Positions 52,716-60,311 of a stretch of 64,000 nt of DNA are shown piece after piece. The stretch is from Curtobacterium oceanosedimentum (lineage in GTDB: Bacteria > Actinomycetota > Actinomycetes > Actinomycetales > Microbacteriaceae): NCBI RefSeq assembly GCF_020297365.1, contig NZ_JAIXIG010000010.1, positions 36,834 to 100,833 of the forward strand, written 5' to 3'. Within the stretch, counting starts at the first letter, position 1; each line of letters begins with the position of its first letter. Made by a program: the position numbers and the translations under genes. The notes under the pieces are model-generated. The model searched no databases. It was given only the letters and a program-made list of their open reading frames with translations, and was not told where the DNA came from.

Positions 52716-53692
52716 TGGTCGAGCAGCAGCCGAAGGTCGTGATCGCGGGAGCGAGCGGGTTCGTGGGGCGGTACCTGCAGCGGGCGTTCGCCGACGAGGG
52801 CTACCGGGTCGTGACGATCGGGCGCACCGGCGACGCCGTGTGGGGCAACACGATGCGGATCCGCGACCTCGTCGACGGTGCCGCGATGGTCGTGAACATG
52901 GCGGGCAAGAGCGTCAACTGCCGCTACGGCCGCCGGAACCGTGCGGAGATCATGCGCTCCCGGGTGGACACCACGCTCGAGCTCGCCGAGGCCATCCGGA
53001 CCTCGGAGCACCCGACCCCGCTGTGGGTGAACGCCTCGACGGCGACGATCTACCGGCACGCCGACGACCGCCCGCAGGACGAAGCGACGGGTGAGCTCGG
53101 CGAGGGCTTCTCGGTGTCCGTGGCACGGGCATGGGAGGGCGCGTTCTTCGGCGCCGACCTGCCCGCGACCCGGCGTGTGGCGCTGCGGATGGCCATCGTG
53201 TTCGGCGACGGCAGCGCGCTGGTCCCGCTGCTCCGGCTGGCGCAGGCGGGCCTCGGCGGACCGCAGTACGACGGGCCGTGGGTGCCGACGCGCTCCCGGC
53301 TGCGCCACGGCACCTACCACCACCACCGGCCCACCCACGGCCGGCAGCGCTTCAGCTGGGTGCACATCGAGGACGTGCTCGGCTCGGTCCGGTTCGTCCG
53401 CGACCACCCCGAGATCGACGGGCCGATCAACGTCTCGAGCCCGAACCCGTCGGACAACCGCACCGTGATGGCGACCCTGCGCGACGCCGTCGGGCGGCGG
53501 TTCGGCCTGCCGACGTGGCGGTGGATGCTCGAGCTCGGGTCGTTCGCGATCCGCACCGAGACCGAACTCGTGCTGAAGAGCCGGTGGGTGGTGCCGACGC
53601 GCCTGGTCGACGCCGGCTACGAGTTCCGGTACCCGCACCTGCGCGGGGCGCTCGCCGGGATCATCGCCGAGCGTCGCCAGCACCGGGGCTGA
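52715..53692 (+). CDS. TIGR01777 family epimerase (DUF1731)
   Basis: This 325-residue atypical SDR has cofactor loop IAGASGFVGRYLQRAFADEG near residue 10 and the family segment VVNMAGKSVNCRYGRRNRAE. It has WVNASTATIYRH in place of the usual YxxxK region, and a C-terminal DUF1731 domain (WRWMLELGSFAIRTETELVL). Activity is unproven. I use ATG at 52715 with AGGAGG 8 bases upstream; TTG one codon earlier is possible. It is coupled to the DUF4166 gene. Its last 32 bases overlap the 3' end of the convergent EamA gene. Confidence 0.87.
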   Translation: MVEQQPKVVIAGASGFVGRYLQRAFADEGYRVVTIGRTGDAVWGNTMRIRDLVDGAAMVVNMAGKSVNCRYGRRNRAEIMRSRVDTTLELAEAIRTSEHPTPLWVNASTATIYRHADDRPQDEATGELGEGFSVSVARAWEGAFFGADLPATRRVALRMAIVFGDGSALVPLLRLAQAGLGGPQYDGPWVPTRSRLRHGTYHHHRPTHGRQRFSWVHIEDVLGSVRFVRDHPEIDGPINVSSPNPSDNRTVMATLRDAVGRRFGLPTWRWMLELGSFAIRTETELVLKSRWVVPTRLVDAGYEFRYPHLRGALAGIIAERRQHRG

Positions 53693-54620
53693 GCGCCGGC
53701 TCCGGAACCGGCTCCGGCGTCGGTCTCGGGGCCGAGCCCCGCCGCGGCCCGCGGTCCCGCGCCGGTCGCGACGACCACAGCACGGCGGCGACGACGACCG
53801 CCCCGGCGAGCACCTCGACCAGGTCGGGCACCTCGCCGAAGGCCGCCCACGACGCGAGCACCCCGACGACGGGGACGAGCATCGAGAACGGTGCGACGGT
53901 GCTCGACGGGTAGGTCGCCAGCAGTCGCGACCAGATGCCGTAGCCCAGCAGCGTCGCGACGACCACGATGTAGAGCAGGCCGAGGTCCGCGGGGAGCGCC
54001 CGTGCCGTGAACGCGGTGCCGAGCGCTGCGCCGATGCGTTCCGGCCCCTCGACCACGAGCGACAGCACGGCCATCGGGACCGGCGGCACGACCGACCACC
54101 ACAGGGTCAGGTGCAGCGGGTTCGCGGCCCCCGCCCGCCGCGTCGCGACGTTGCCGATCGCCCACCCGAGCGCCCCGCACAGCGCGAGCACGACGGGCAG
54201 CAGCGCGGCGGTCTGCGAACGGTGCAGGGCGATGAGCCCGAGGGCGGCGACGGCGACCGTCACGCCGAGGACCTGCCGCCCGGTCAGCCGCTCGCGCAGG
54301 AACACCCCGGCGAGCACGACCGTGAACGGCGCGGAGGCCTGCAGCACGAGCGAGGCCAGCCCCGACGGCATCCCGGACGCCATGCTGAGGTACAGGAACG
54401 AGAACTGCAGCACGCCGAGCCCGGTGCCGACGAGCAGCAGCCGCCCGAACGGGATCCGCGGCCGTGGCACGAACAGCAGCGTCGGGACCGCCAGGATCGT
54501 GAACCGCAGCGCCGCGAGCAGGAACGGCGGGAAGTGCTCGAGCGCCAGTGCCGTCGCCGGGAAGTTCAGCCCCCAGACCACGGCCACGACGACGGCGAGC
54601 AGGCGGTCACGAGCGGTCAT
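53661..54620 (-). CDS. EamA/DMT-superfamily transporter
   Basis: This 319-residue protein has ten membrane helices in two EamA repeats (VVVAVVWGLNFPATALALEH with FPPFLLAALRFTI; and ALCGALGWAIGNVATRRAGA). Relatives export amino acids or metabolites, or import riboflavin-like compounds. The C-terminal 35 residues are a Pro/Arg-rich cytoplasmic tail that reaches into the convergent epimerase gene by 32 bases. It is divergent from a LysR-type regulator that probably controls it. GACGAT precedes the ATG with 6-base spacing. Confidence 0.88.
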   Translation of the reverse strand: MTARDRLLAVVVAVVWGLNFPATALALEHFPPFLLAALRFTILAVPTLLFVPRPRIPFGRLLLVGTGLGVLQFSFLYLSMASGMPSGLASLVLQASAPFTVVLAGVFLRERLTGRQVLGVTVAVAALGLIALHRSQTAALLPVVLALCGALGWAIGNVATRRAGAANPLHLTLWWSVVPPVPMAVLSLVVEGPERIGAALGTAFTARALPADLGLLYIVVVATLLGYGIWSRLLATYPSSTVAPFSMLVPVVGVLASWAAFGEVPDLVEVLAGAVVVAAVLWSSRPARDRGPRRGSAPRPTPEPVPEPALSPGAGDARR

Positions 54621-54679
54621 GGTCCGATCGTCGCCGCTCGGACGTCGTAGGTCCATCGACTGGTTCCTCAGCGACGATG

Positions 54680-54685
54680 TAGGGT
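54680..54685 (+). promoter_or_regulatory. -10 box (TAGGGT) of the second LysR gene
   Basis: TAGGGT is 6 bases (CCCTGC) before the ATG at 54692 with no ribosome site. The 71-base gap also holds the divergent EamA promoter. Confidence 0.6.
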
Positions 54686-54691
54686 CCCTGC

Positions 54692-55606
54692 ATGGTCGAC
54701 TTCGACGTGCAGCTGTTGGCGGCCCTGCGGGAGCTCGCCGAGCGCGGCAGCGTCACCGCGGTCGCCGAGGCCACCCACCGCACGCCGAGCGCCGTCTCCC
54801 AGCAGCTGCAGACCCTGCAACGGCAGGTCGGGGTGCCGCTGGTCGAACGTGTCGGTCGCGGGGTCCGGCTGACCCCGGACGGCCGGGCACTGGCAGGTCT
54901 GGCGTCCGGGGTCGCGACCGCCATCGCCCGGGTGGACGCCGCCTGGCAGGAGCACCTGGGCGGCACGACCGGACCGGTGTCCCTGGCGATCTTCCCGTCG
55001 GCGGCGGAACTGCTGCTGCCCGGCGTGCTCACCCGGATGCAGGCGCACCCCGGCATCGCGCTGACCCTGGTCGACGTGGACGTGAGCGAGGGGGAGTTCG
55101 CCCCGCTCGCCGCGGACCACGACGTGGTCGTCGGGCACCGTTCGGACGGTGTCAGCCCGGCCGACCAGGGTGCCGTGGAGACCGTGCCGCTGCTCCGGGA
55201 GCCGCTCGACGTGGCCGTGCCGCGCGGGCACACCCTGGCCGACCGAGCACGCGTGGGCATCGACGAGGTCGTCGGCGAGCGGTGGATCGGCGTGCCCGAG
55301 GGGTACCCCATCGACCGGGTCCTCACCGCGATGGCCGCGGCGACGGACACCCCGCCGAACGTCGCGTTCCGCACGATCCACCTGCCGGTGATCGAGAACC
55401 TGGTGGCGGCCGGACACGGCATCGCGCTCGTCCCGCGGTACACGTCGGGCACGCGGGCCGCCGGTCGCTTCCACCTGGCGGAGCTCGCCGACGTCCGCGC
55501 AGGCCGCCGCATCGAGGCACTCGTCCGGCCGGACCGTGCCGTCCGCCCCGTGGTGCGCACCGTCCTGGAGGCGCTGGTCGCCGTGGCCCTGGACGTCACC
55601 ACCTGA
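54692..55606 (+). CDS. LysR-family transcriptional regulator (EamA partner)
   Basis: This 304-residue protein has the LysR winged helix (VQLLAALRELAERGSVTAVA, then EATHRTPSAVSQQLQTLQRQ, then VGVPLVERVGRG) and a periplasmic-binding-like effector domain with VSLAIFPSAAELLLPGVLTR. It is read divergently from an EamA transporter, the common LysR-exporter arrangement in which an amino acid or metabolite triggers its own export. The leaderless ATG fits TAGGGT. Confidence 0.9.
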   Translation: MVDFDVQLLAALRELAERGSVTAVAEATHRTPSAVSQQLQTLQRQVGVPLVERVGRGVRLTPDGRALAGLASGVATAIARVDAAWQEHLGGTTGPVSLAIFPSAAELLLPGVLTRMQAHPGIALTLVDVDVSEGEFAPLAADHDVVVGHRSDGVSPADQGAVETVPLLREPLDVAVPRGHTLADRARVGIDEVVGERWIGVPEGYPIDRVLTAMAAATDTPPNVAFRTIHLPVIENLVAAGHGIALVPRYTSGTRAAGRFHLAELADVRAGRRIEALVRPDRAVRPVVRTVLEALVAVALDVTT

Positions 55607-55653
55607 GACGGTGGCGCCCACTGCCGGGCGCACGCCGCGCCTCCAGGCCGCGT

Positions 55654-55721
55654 GTCAGCGCACCCGGAACGTCAGCGCCCCTGGAACGTCAGCGCCCCTG
55701 GAACGTCAGCGCACCTGGAAC
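55654..55721. repeat. four tandem 17-base units at the L,D-transpeptidase gene end
   Basis: Units at 55654-55670, 55671-55687, 55688-55704 and 55705-55721 follow the consensus GTCAGCGC(A/C)CC(C/T)GGAAC. The last one encodes the C-terminal residues of the L,D-transpeptidase and its stop (minus strand, TGA at 55708-55706). The other three lie downstream of the stop. Confidence 0.9.
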
Positions 55722-56509
55722 GGGGTGCCGAGCGGCAGACGCTCGGCCAGGGCCGTGATGTCGTCGTTGTGCATGCGGATGCAGCCGTGCGAGGCCGCGG
55801 TCCCGATGCTGGACGTGTCGTCGGTGCCGTGCAGGCCGATCTGGCCCGGACCGCCACCGAACGAGTTGAGGACGTCCGAGAACGCCGTCGTGCCGTACGC
55901 GTAGGGGCCGTAGCCGCTGTTCGTCGGCGCGAGCAGCTCGGTCAGGGCGTACCGGCCCGTCGGCGTCGGCGTGCCACCCGTGCCGGTCGCGACGGGGTAG
56001 GTCTCGACGACCTTGCCGTCCCGGTACAGGTCGAGGGTGTTCGTCGAGCGGGTGACGACGATCGCGTACGGGTCCTCGGACAGGGTGACGGCGCTCGTCC
56101 GCACCCAGCCGGTGCTGCCGTTCGGACGCTGCGCGAGCTGGACCTCGACCCAGCCCGCACGCTCGTCGACCACCCGGAGCACCAGGGGAGCACCGGATGC
56201 CTGCGGGTTGGACAGGGTCTGAGTGGTCGCGCCGCCGGGCTCCGCGCTGACGGGCACCTCGGGGCCGGTCGCCGCGGCGACGGTCGTGCTCGCCGGGGCG
56301 TCCACGGCGTCGACGGGTGCGGCGGTCCGCGTCGCCTGCGGCGTGGGGCTCGGGGTCGGGGTGGCGGCGACGGACCGGGTCGGTGTCGGGGTCGGGGCTG
56401 CGGAGAGGGGGCCGAACGCGACGAACGCGACGGCCCCCGCGCAGACGAGGGCCACGGCGGCCGCGATCAGTGTCGCGCGCCGCCGTGGCTCGGTCGGGAG
56501 GATCGGCAA
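55706..56509 (-). CDS. L,D-transpeptidase (YkuD domain) with N-terminal anchor
   Basis: This 267-residue protein has an N-terminal membrane helix (LIAAAVALVCAGAVAFVAF), a Thr/Pro linker, an SH3-like segment (VVDERAGWVEVQLAQRPNGS) and a YkuD catalytic domain. The active site is IGLHGTDDTSSIGTAASHGC followed by IRMH, with the catalytic Cys in SHGCIRM. It cross-links peptidoglycan (3-3 links) or attaches proteins to it, outside the membrane. It starts 2 bases after the stop of the upstream secreted protein gene, at TTG (56509), so reinitiation is likely. Its 3' end lies in a tandem repeat. Confidence 0.88.
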   Translation of the reverse strand: MPILPTEPRRRATLIAAAVALVCAGAVAFVAFGPLSAAPTPTPTRSVAATPTPSPTPQATRTAAPVDAVDAPASTTVAAATGPEVPVSAEPGGATTQTLSNPQASGAPLVLRVVDERAGWVEVQLAQRPNGSTGWVRTSAVTLSEDPYAIVVTRSTNTLDLYRDGKVVETYPVATGTGGTPTPTGRYALTELLAPTNSGYGPYAYGTTAFSDVLNSFGGGPGQIGLHGTDDTSSIGTAASHGCIRMHNDDITALAERLPLGTPFQVR

Positions 56510-56511
56510 GA

Positions 56512-57753
56512 TCAGCCCGTGAAGGTCGCCGTTCCGGGCACCGGCACGGCGACCGGCGCGGTGCCACCGGCGGCGTCGGCCGTCACGACGAGCGTCACCG
56601 TGGCGGTCTGTGCCGAGGACAGACCGACGAGGCCCAGCACGTAGGTGCCGGCCGAGTCGACGAGGTCGGCGGGCAGCACGATCGTGCCGGAGACGTTGCC
56701 GTCGGCGTCGGCGCGGAACTGCACGCCGGGGATGGCGACGGCGTCGGCGGCGTCACCGATGGCAGCGGTGACGACCTCGTTGGGGGCGAAGCCCGAGCCC
56801 TGCACGCGGACACCGGTGGTGGTGGCCTCGGTCAGGGTCGCGGTCTCGGTGACCAGACGCGCTGCGGCGGTCGGCTGCGGCGTGAAGTACGTCGTGGTGT
56901 CGTCGATGCGCAGGGCCGAGATCGAACCACTGGCGTCGGCGGCGAGGGGCTTCGCGCTGGAACCGAGCGGCGAGGACAGGCTCTTCAGCTCGCCACCGGG
57001 GACGGTGTCGACCGGCTCGCTCGGCGTGGGCGTGCCCTCGGTCGGGGCCGTGGTCGGCTCGTCGGTCGGGGCGGGGGTCTCGGTCGGAGCGGGGGTCTCG
57101 GTCGGCTCCTCCGTGGCGGGCGGCGGCGTGGTGATCTCGCCGGCGATGTCGATGCCGACGTAGACGACGTACCCGACGACCGTGGCGTCGGCGTCCTGCA
57201 GGTCGGCGGCCAGCTCCGAGGTGGACTCGACCTCGCCGGTGGACGGGTCGATCCAGTTGTTGCGGCCTTCGTGGACACCCTCGCCGTTCGGAGCGTCCGT
57301 CGCGAAGACCACGGTCTCGGCGCTGGAGTCGCCGCCCTCGCGGATCGCGAGGCCGAAGGTGGTGGCCCCGGTGGTCGTGGCGCTGATCCCGGCGGCGAGC
57401 GCACCGAGGTTGCTCGGAGCGACCGGCTTGCTCAGACCGCGGACCAGGCCGACGGCCTCGCCCTCGGAGACGGACAGGCCGTCCTCGTCGAGCGTGGCGT
57501 GGTCGGTGATCTTCCCGCTGTTGCTCGGGTCGGACAACGACGCCCAGTACCACTCGTCGGTCAGCGGCACGGTGCCCTCGGGGGCTGCCGTGAAGTCGGA
57601 CGCCGAGTCGGTCCAGGTGACGATGCGCGACGCGGCGGTGGCCTGCACGTCTGCGTTCGAGACGGCGGGGACGAGGGCGGCGGTGAGGCCGAGCACGCTG
57701 GCGCCGACGGCGGCCGCGGTGATGCGAGAACGAAGCACGGTGTGGAGATCCAT
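56512..57753 (-). CDS. secreted Thr/Pro-linker protein, partner of the L,D-transpeptidase
   Basis: This 413-residue protein has a signal peptide (ITAAAVGASVLGLTAALVPA, then VSNADVQA). An N-terminal beta-rich domain follows (residues about 45-210; EWYWASLSDPSNSGKITDHA). A Thr/Glu/Pro linker (EEPTETPAPTETPAPTDEP) leads to a C-terminal Ig-like domain (GSGFAPNEVVTAAIG, then TYVLGLVGLSSAQTATVTLV). No enzyme motif is seen. It may be a substrate or partner of the transpeptidase, whose gene starts 2 bases after this stop. The upstream palindromic ACTCAG element suggests specific control. Family unknown. Confidence 0.75.
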   Translation of the reverse strand: MDLHTVLRSRITAAAVGASVLGLTAALVPAVSNADVQATAASRIVTWTDSASDFTAAPEGTVPLTDEWYWASLSDPSNSGKITDHATLDEDGLSVSEGEAVGLVRGLSKPVAPSNLGALAAGISATTTGATTFGLAIREGGDSSAETVVFATDAPNGEGVHEGRNNWIDPSTGEVESTSELAADLQDADATVVGYVVYVGIDIAGEITTPPPATEEPTETPAPTETPAPTDEPTTAPTEGTPTPSEPVDTVPGGELKSLSSPLGSSAKPLAADASGSISALRIDDTTTYFTPQPTAAARLVTETATLTEATTTGVRVQGSGFAPNEVVTAAIGDAADAVAIPGVQFRADADGNVSGTIVLPADLVDSAGTYVLGLVGLSSAQTATVTLVVTADAAGGTAPVAVPVPGTATFTG

Positions 57754-57792
57754 CCGGTCGGTGGACAGGGTGCATCCACTGCGACGCCCCCC

Positions 57793-57836
57793 GTACTGAG
57801 ATGTACTCAGTACGTCGAACCTACTCAGTTCCTCAG
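57793..57836. promoter_or_regulatory. ACTCAG palindromic element upstream of the secreted protein/L,D-transpeptidase operon
   Basis: GTACTGAG (57793-57800) and CTCAGTAC (57806-57813) form a perfect 8-base inverted repeat with a 5-base spacer. Further half-sites follow, ACTCAG at 57823-57828 and CCTCAG at 57831-57836. It lies 40-83 bases upstream of the start at 57753. A transcription-factor site is likely; the factor is unknown. Confidence 0.65.
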
Positions 57837-57882
57837 CATTCCGCGACCCCCCGTTCCCCGCGGCGGCCCGGACCAGGCGGCG

Positions 57883-57916
57883 GCGGACCGGGCGGGCTCG
57901 GCGCCGCCCGGTCCGC
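57883..57916. terminator. terminator hairpin after purB
   Basis: Perfect 13-base inverted repeat GCGGACCGGGCGG (57883-57895 and 57904-57916) with an 8-base loop, directly beyond the purB stop on the minus strand. Confidence 0.78.
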
Positions 57917-57921
57917 GCTGC

Positions 57922-59307
57922 TCAGACGTCCAGGTGGTCGACCAGCTCGTCCGCCAGACCGGTGTACGTCGCGGGCGTGAGGTTCGTCAGCCGGGCCTTC
58001 GCGCCGTCGGAGATGTCCAGGCGGTTCACGAACGCGACGAGGTCCTGCTGGCTCACCCGCTTGCCCCGGGTGAGCTCCTTGAGCATTGCGTAGGGGTCCT
58101 CGATGTTCGACTGCCCGGCGGTGACCTCGGCGCGGATGACGGTCTGGATGGCCTCGGCGAGCACCTCCCAGTTGTGGTCGAGGTCGTCGGCGAGCTTGGC
58201 CTCGTTCACGGCGATCTCACCGAGCCCGCGGCGCAGGTTGTCGAGCGCGAGCAGCGAGTGCCCGAACGCGACGCCGATGTTCCGCTGCGTGGTGGAGTCG
58301 GTCAGGTCGCGCTGCAGGCGGCTCGTCACGAGGGTCTCGGACAGCGTCGAGAACAGTGCCGACGAGATCTCGAGGTTCGCCTCGGCGTTCTCGAACTTGA
58401 TCGGGTTGATCTTGTGCGGCATCGTCGACGACCCGGTGGCGCCGGCGACCGGGATCTGCGTGAAGTACCCCATCGAGATGTAGGTCCACACGTCGGTCGC
58501 CAGGTTGTGCAGGATCCGGTTGGCGTGCCGCACCCGGTCGTACAGCTCGGCCTGCCAGTCGTGCGACTCGATCTGCGTGGTGAGCGGGTTCCACGTCAGG
58601 CCGAGGCCCTCGACGAACTCGCGGGACAGCGCGGGCCAATCGGCCTCGGGGTCCGCGGCGAGGTGCGCCGAGAACGTGCCGGTCGCGCCGGAGAACTTGC
58701 CGAGGTACTCGCCGCCCTCGATCTGCGCCAGGACCCGCTCGAGCCGGTAGACGACGACCGCGAGCTCCTTGCCGAGCGTGGTCGGCGTCGCCGGCTGGCC
58801 GTGCGTGTGGGACAGCATCGGGACGCTCTTCAGCTCGACGGCGAGCGTCCGCAGCTTCTCGAGCACGGCTCGGAAGGCGGGCAGCCAGACCTGCTCCACG
58901 GTGTCCCGCACGGTGAGCGCGTAGGACAGGTTGTTGACGTCCTCGCTGGTGGCGGCGAAGTGGGTGAGCTCCGCGATCGCGTCGAGCCCGAGCTCGGACA
59001 GACGACGGCGCACGAAGTACTCGACGGCCTTCACGTCGTGCCGCGTCGTCGCCTCGATCTCGGCGAGCTCCGCGATCTGGTCCTGGCCGAAGGTCTCGGC
59101 GATGCGGCGCAGCGCGGCCTTGTCGTCGACGCTGAGCGGCGAGGTGGTGAACAACGCGTGGTCGGTCAGGAAGACGAGCCACTCGACCTCGACCACGATG
59201 CGAGCACGGTTGAGTCCGGCCTCGGACAGGTGCTCGCCCACCGTGTGCACGATCGGGTAGTACCGCCCGTCAAGCGGGCTGATCGGCTGCGGGGGAAGGG
59301 GGGTCAT
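57922..59307 (-). CDS. purB: adenylosuccinate lyase
   Basis: This 461-residue enzyme has the fumarase/aspartase superfamily signature GATGSSTMPHKINPIKFENAE near residue 290. The histidine regions LSHTHGQPATPTTLGKELAV and HFAATSEDVNNL are also present. It begins PISPLDGRYYP, the usual PurB start. It catalyses two steps of purine synthesis, releasing fumarate from SAICAR and from adenylosuccinate. Its ATG overlaps the stop of the LMW phosphatase gene (ATGA). A strong hairpin terminator follows. Confidence 0.96.
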   Translation of the reverse strand: MTPLPPQPISPLDGRYYPIVHTVGEHLSEAGLNRARIVVEVEWLVFLTDHALFTTSPLSVDDKAALRRIAETFGQDQIAELAEIEATTRHDVKAVEYFVRRRLSELGLDAIAELTHFAATSEDVNNLSYALTVRDTVEQVWLPAFRAVLEKLRTLAVELKSVPMLSHTHGQPATPTTLGKELAVVVYRLERVLAQIEGGEYLGKFSGATGTFSAHLAADPEADWPALSREFVEGLGLTWNPLTTQIESHDWQAELYDRVRHANRILHNLATDVWTYISMGYFTQIPVAGATGSSTMPHKINPIKFENAEANLEISSALFSTLSETLVTSRLQRDLTDSTTQRNIGVAFGHSLLALDNLRRGLGEIAVNEAKLADDLDHNWEVLAEAIQTVIRAEVTAGQSNIEDPYAMLKELTRGKRVSQQDLVAFVNRLDISDGAKARLTNLTPATYTGLADELVDHLDV

Positions 59308-59816
59308 GGGGCTCCCTGACGGACTGCCGGCTCGAGCTGGTGGAAGAGCGCCCGGCAGGCCCGTTCGACGGTCGAGAGCACTCGGTCGAACTCGTGTCGG
59401 TCCGCGTAGTACGGGTCCGGCACGTCGGTCTGCTGGGGCCAGGCGGCGTCGTACCGCAACAGGAGCGTCACCTTGGCGGAGTCGTCCATGGTCGGGGCCC
59501 ACGAACGCAGGATGCGCTCGTGGGAGCGGTCGAGTGCGACCACCAGGTCGAGGTCCGGGAACCGGTCCGGGTCGAACTGACGGGCGCGATGCCTGCTGCC
59601 ATCGTATCCGCGCGCTGCCAGGGCGGCGATCGTCCGCTCGTCGGCCGGTTCACCGACGTGCCAGTCCCCGGTGCCGGCCGACTCCACCTGGAACCGGTCG
59701 GCGAGACCCGCGTCGGCGGCGATCTGTGCGAACACGACGCCGGCCATCGGGGAGCGGCAGATGTTGCCGCTGCAGACGAACGAGACGCGGAACGGGGCGT
59801 CGACGTCCTGGGTCAT
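59304..59816 (-). CDS. low-molecular-weight protein-tyrosine phosphatase
   Basis: This 170-residue enzyme has the catalytic P-loop VCSGNICRSPMAGVVF (CX5RS; Cys near residue 15) and the general-acid motif VPDPYYADRHEF. It dephosphorylates protein tyrosines or small aryl phosphates. Actinobacterial relatives (PtpA-type) are about 160 residues. CATGAT on the minus strand is 6 bases before the ATG at 59816. It is coupled to purB by an ATGA overlap, which is an unusual pairing but probably reflects operon structure only. Confidence 0.93.
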   Translation of the reverse strand: MTQDVDAPFRVSFVCSGNICRSPMAGVVFAQIAADAGLADRFQVESAGTGDWHVGEPADERTIAALAARGYDGSRHRARQFDPDRFPDLDLVVALDRSHERILRSWAPTMDDSAKVTLLLRYDAAWPQQTDVPDPYYADRHEFDRVLSTVERACRALFHQLEPAVRQGAP

Positions 59817-59863
59817 GAGCACATCATGACGCAGGGCGGTGTCCTCCGCGAGGTCCGCCCGGG

Positions 59864-60262
59864 TCACGCCCGCTGGCGGTTGAGCACCGGGCGCGCGACG
59901 AGCCCGATCAGCCACGCGAAGACCGCGAGCACGAAGGCGCCGACGATGCCCCACCCGAACGAGTCGACCTCGAGCCCGAAGCCGAACGCCTCGGAGATGC
60001 CCGCGACGATGAGCAGCAGCACGGCGTTCACCACGAACGAGATGAGGCCGAGGGTCAGGATGTAGATCGGGAACGCGACGATGCGGATGATCGTGCCGAT
60101 GACCGCGTTCACGAGCCCGAACACGAACGCCACGAGCAGGAAGGTGAGGACGGTCGCGGTGGTGTCACCGTCGCCGAACGGGGTGACGGAGACCCCGCTG
60201 ACGATGAGCGTGGTGAGCCAGAGCGCGACGGCGTTGACGACGAGGCGGACGAGGAATCGCAT
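59864..60262 (-). CDS. phage holin family 4-TM protein (Phage_holin_4_2)
   Basis: This 132-residue protein consists of four membrane helices: VNAVALWLTTLIVSGVSV, TATVLTFLLVAFVFGLVNAV, YILTLGLISFVVNAVLLLIV and GWGIVGAFVLAVFAWLIGLV. It matches the Phage_holin_4_2/YvlD-type family, membrane proteins of unknown role widespread in bacteria and not tied to prophages. CATCAT is 6 bases before the ATG. It is divergent from the aminotransferase gene. Confidence 0.85.
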   Translation of the reverse strand: MRFLVRLVVNAVALWLTTLIVSGVSVTPFGDGDTTATVLTFLLVAFVFGLVNAVIGTIIRIVAFPIYILTLGLISFVVNAVLLLIVAGISEAFGFGLEVDSFGWGIVGAFVLAVFAWLIGLVARPVLNRQRA

Positions 60263-60299
60263 GCACTCATGATGCCCTCGTTCCCCGCACGCGTGCCGG

Positions 60300-60305
60300 T
60301 AGCCT
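60300..60305 (+). promoter_or_regulatory. -10 box (TAGCCT) of the aminotransferase gene
   Basis: TAGCCT is 6 bases (GGGCCG) before GTG at 60312, with no ribosome site. Leaderless promoter candidate. Confidence 0.6.
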
Positions 60306-60311
60306 GGGCCG

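Noticed and set aside
55654..55721. CRISPR array
   Set aside because: The 17-base units are directly adjacent with no spacers, and no cas gene is present.
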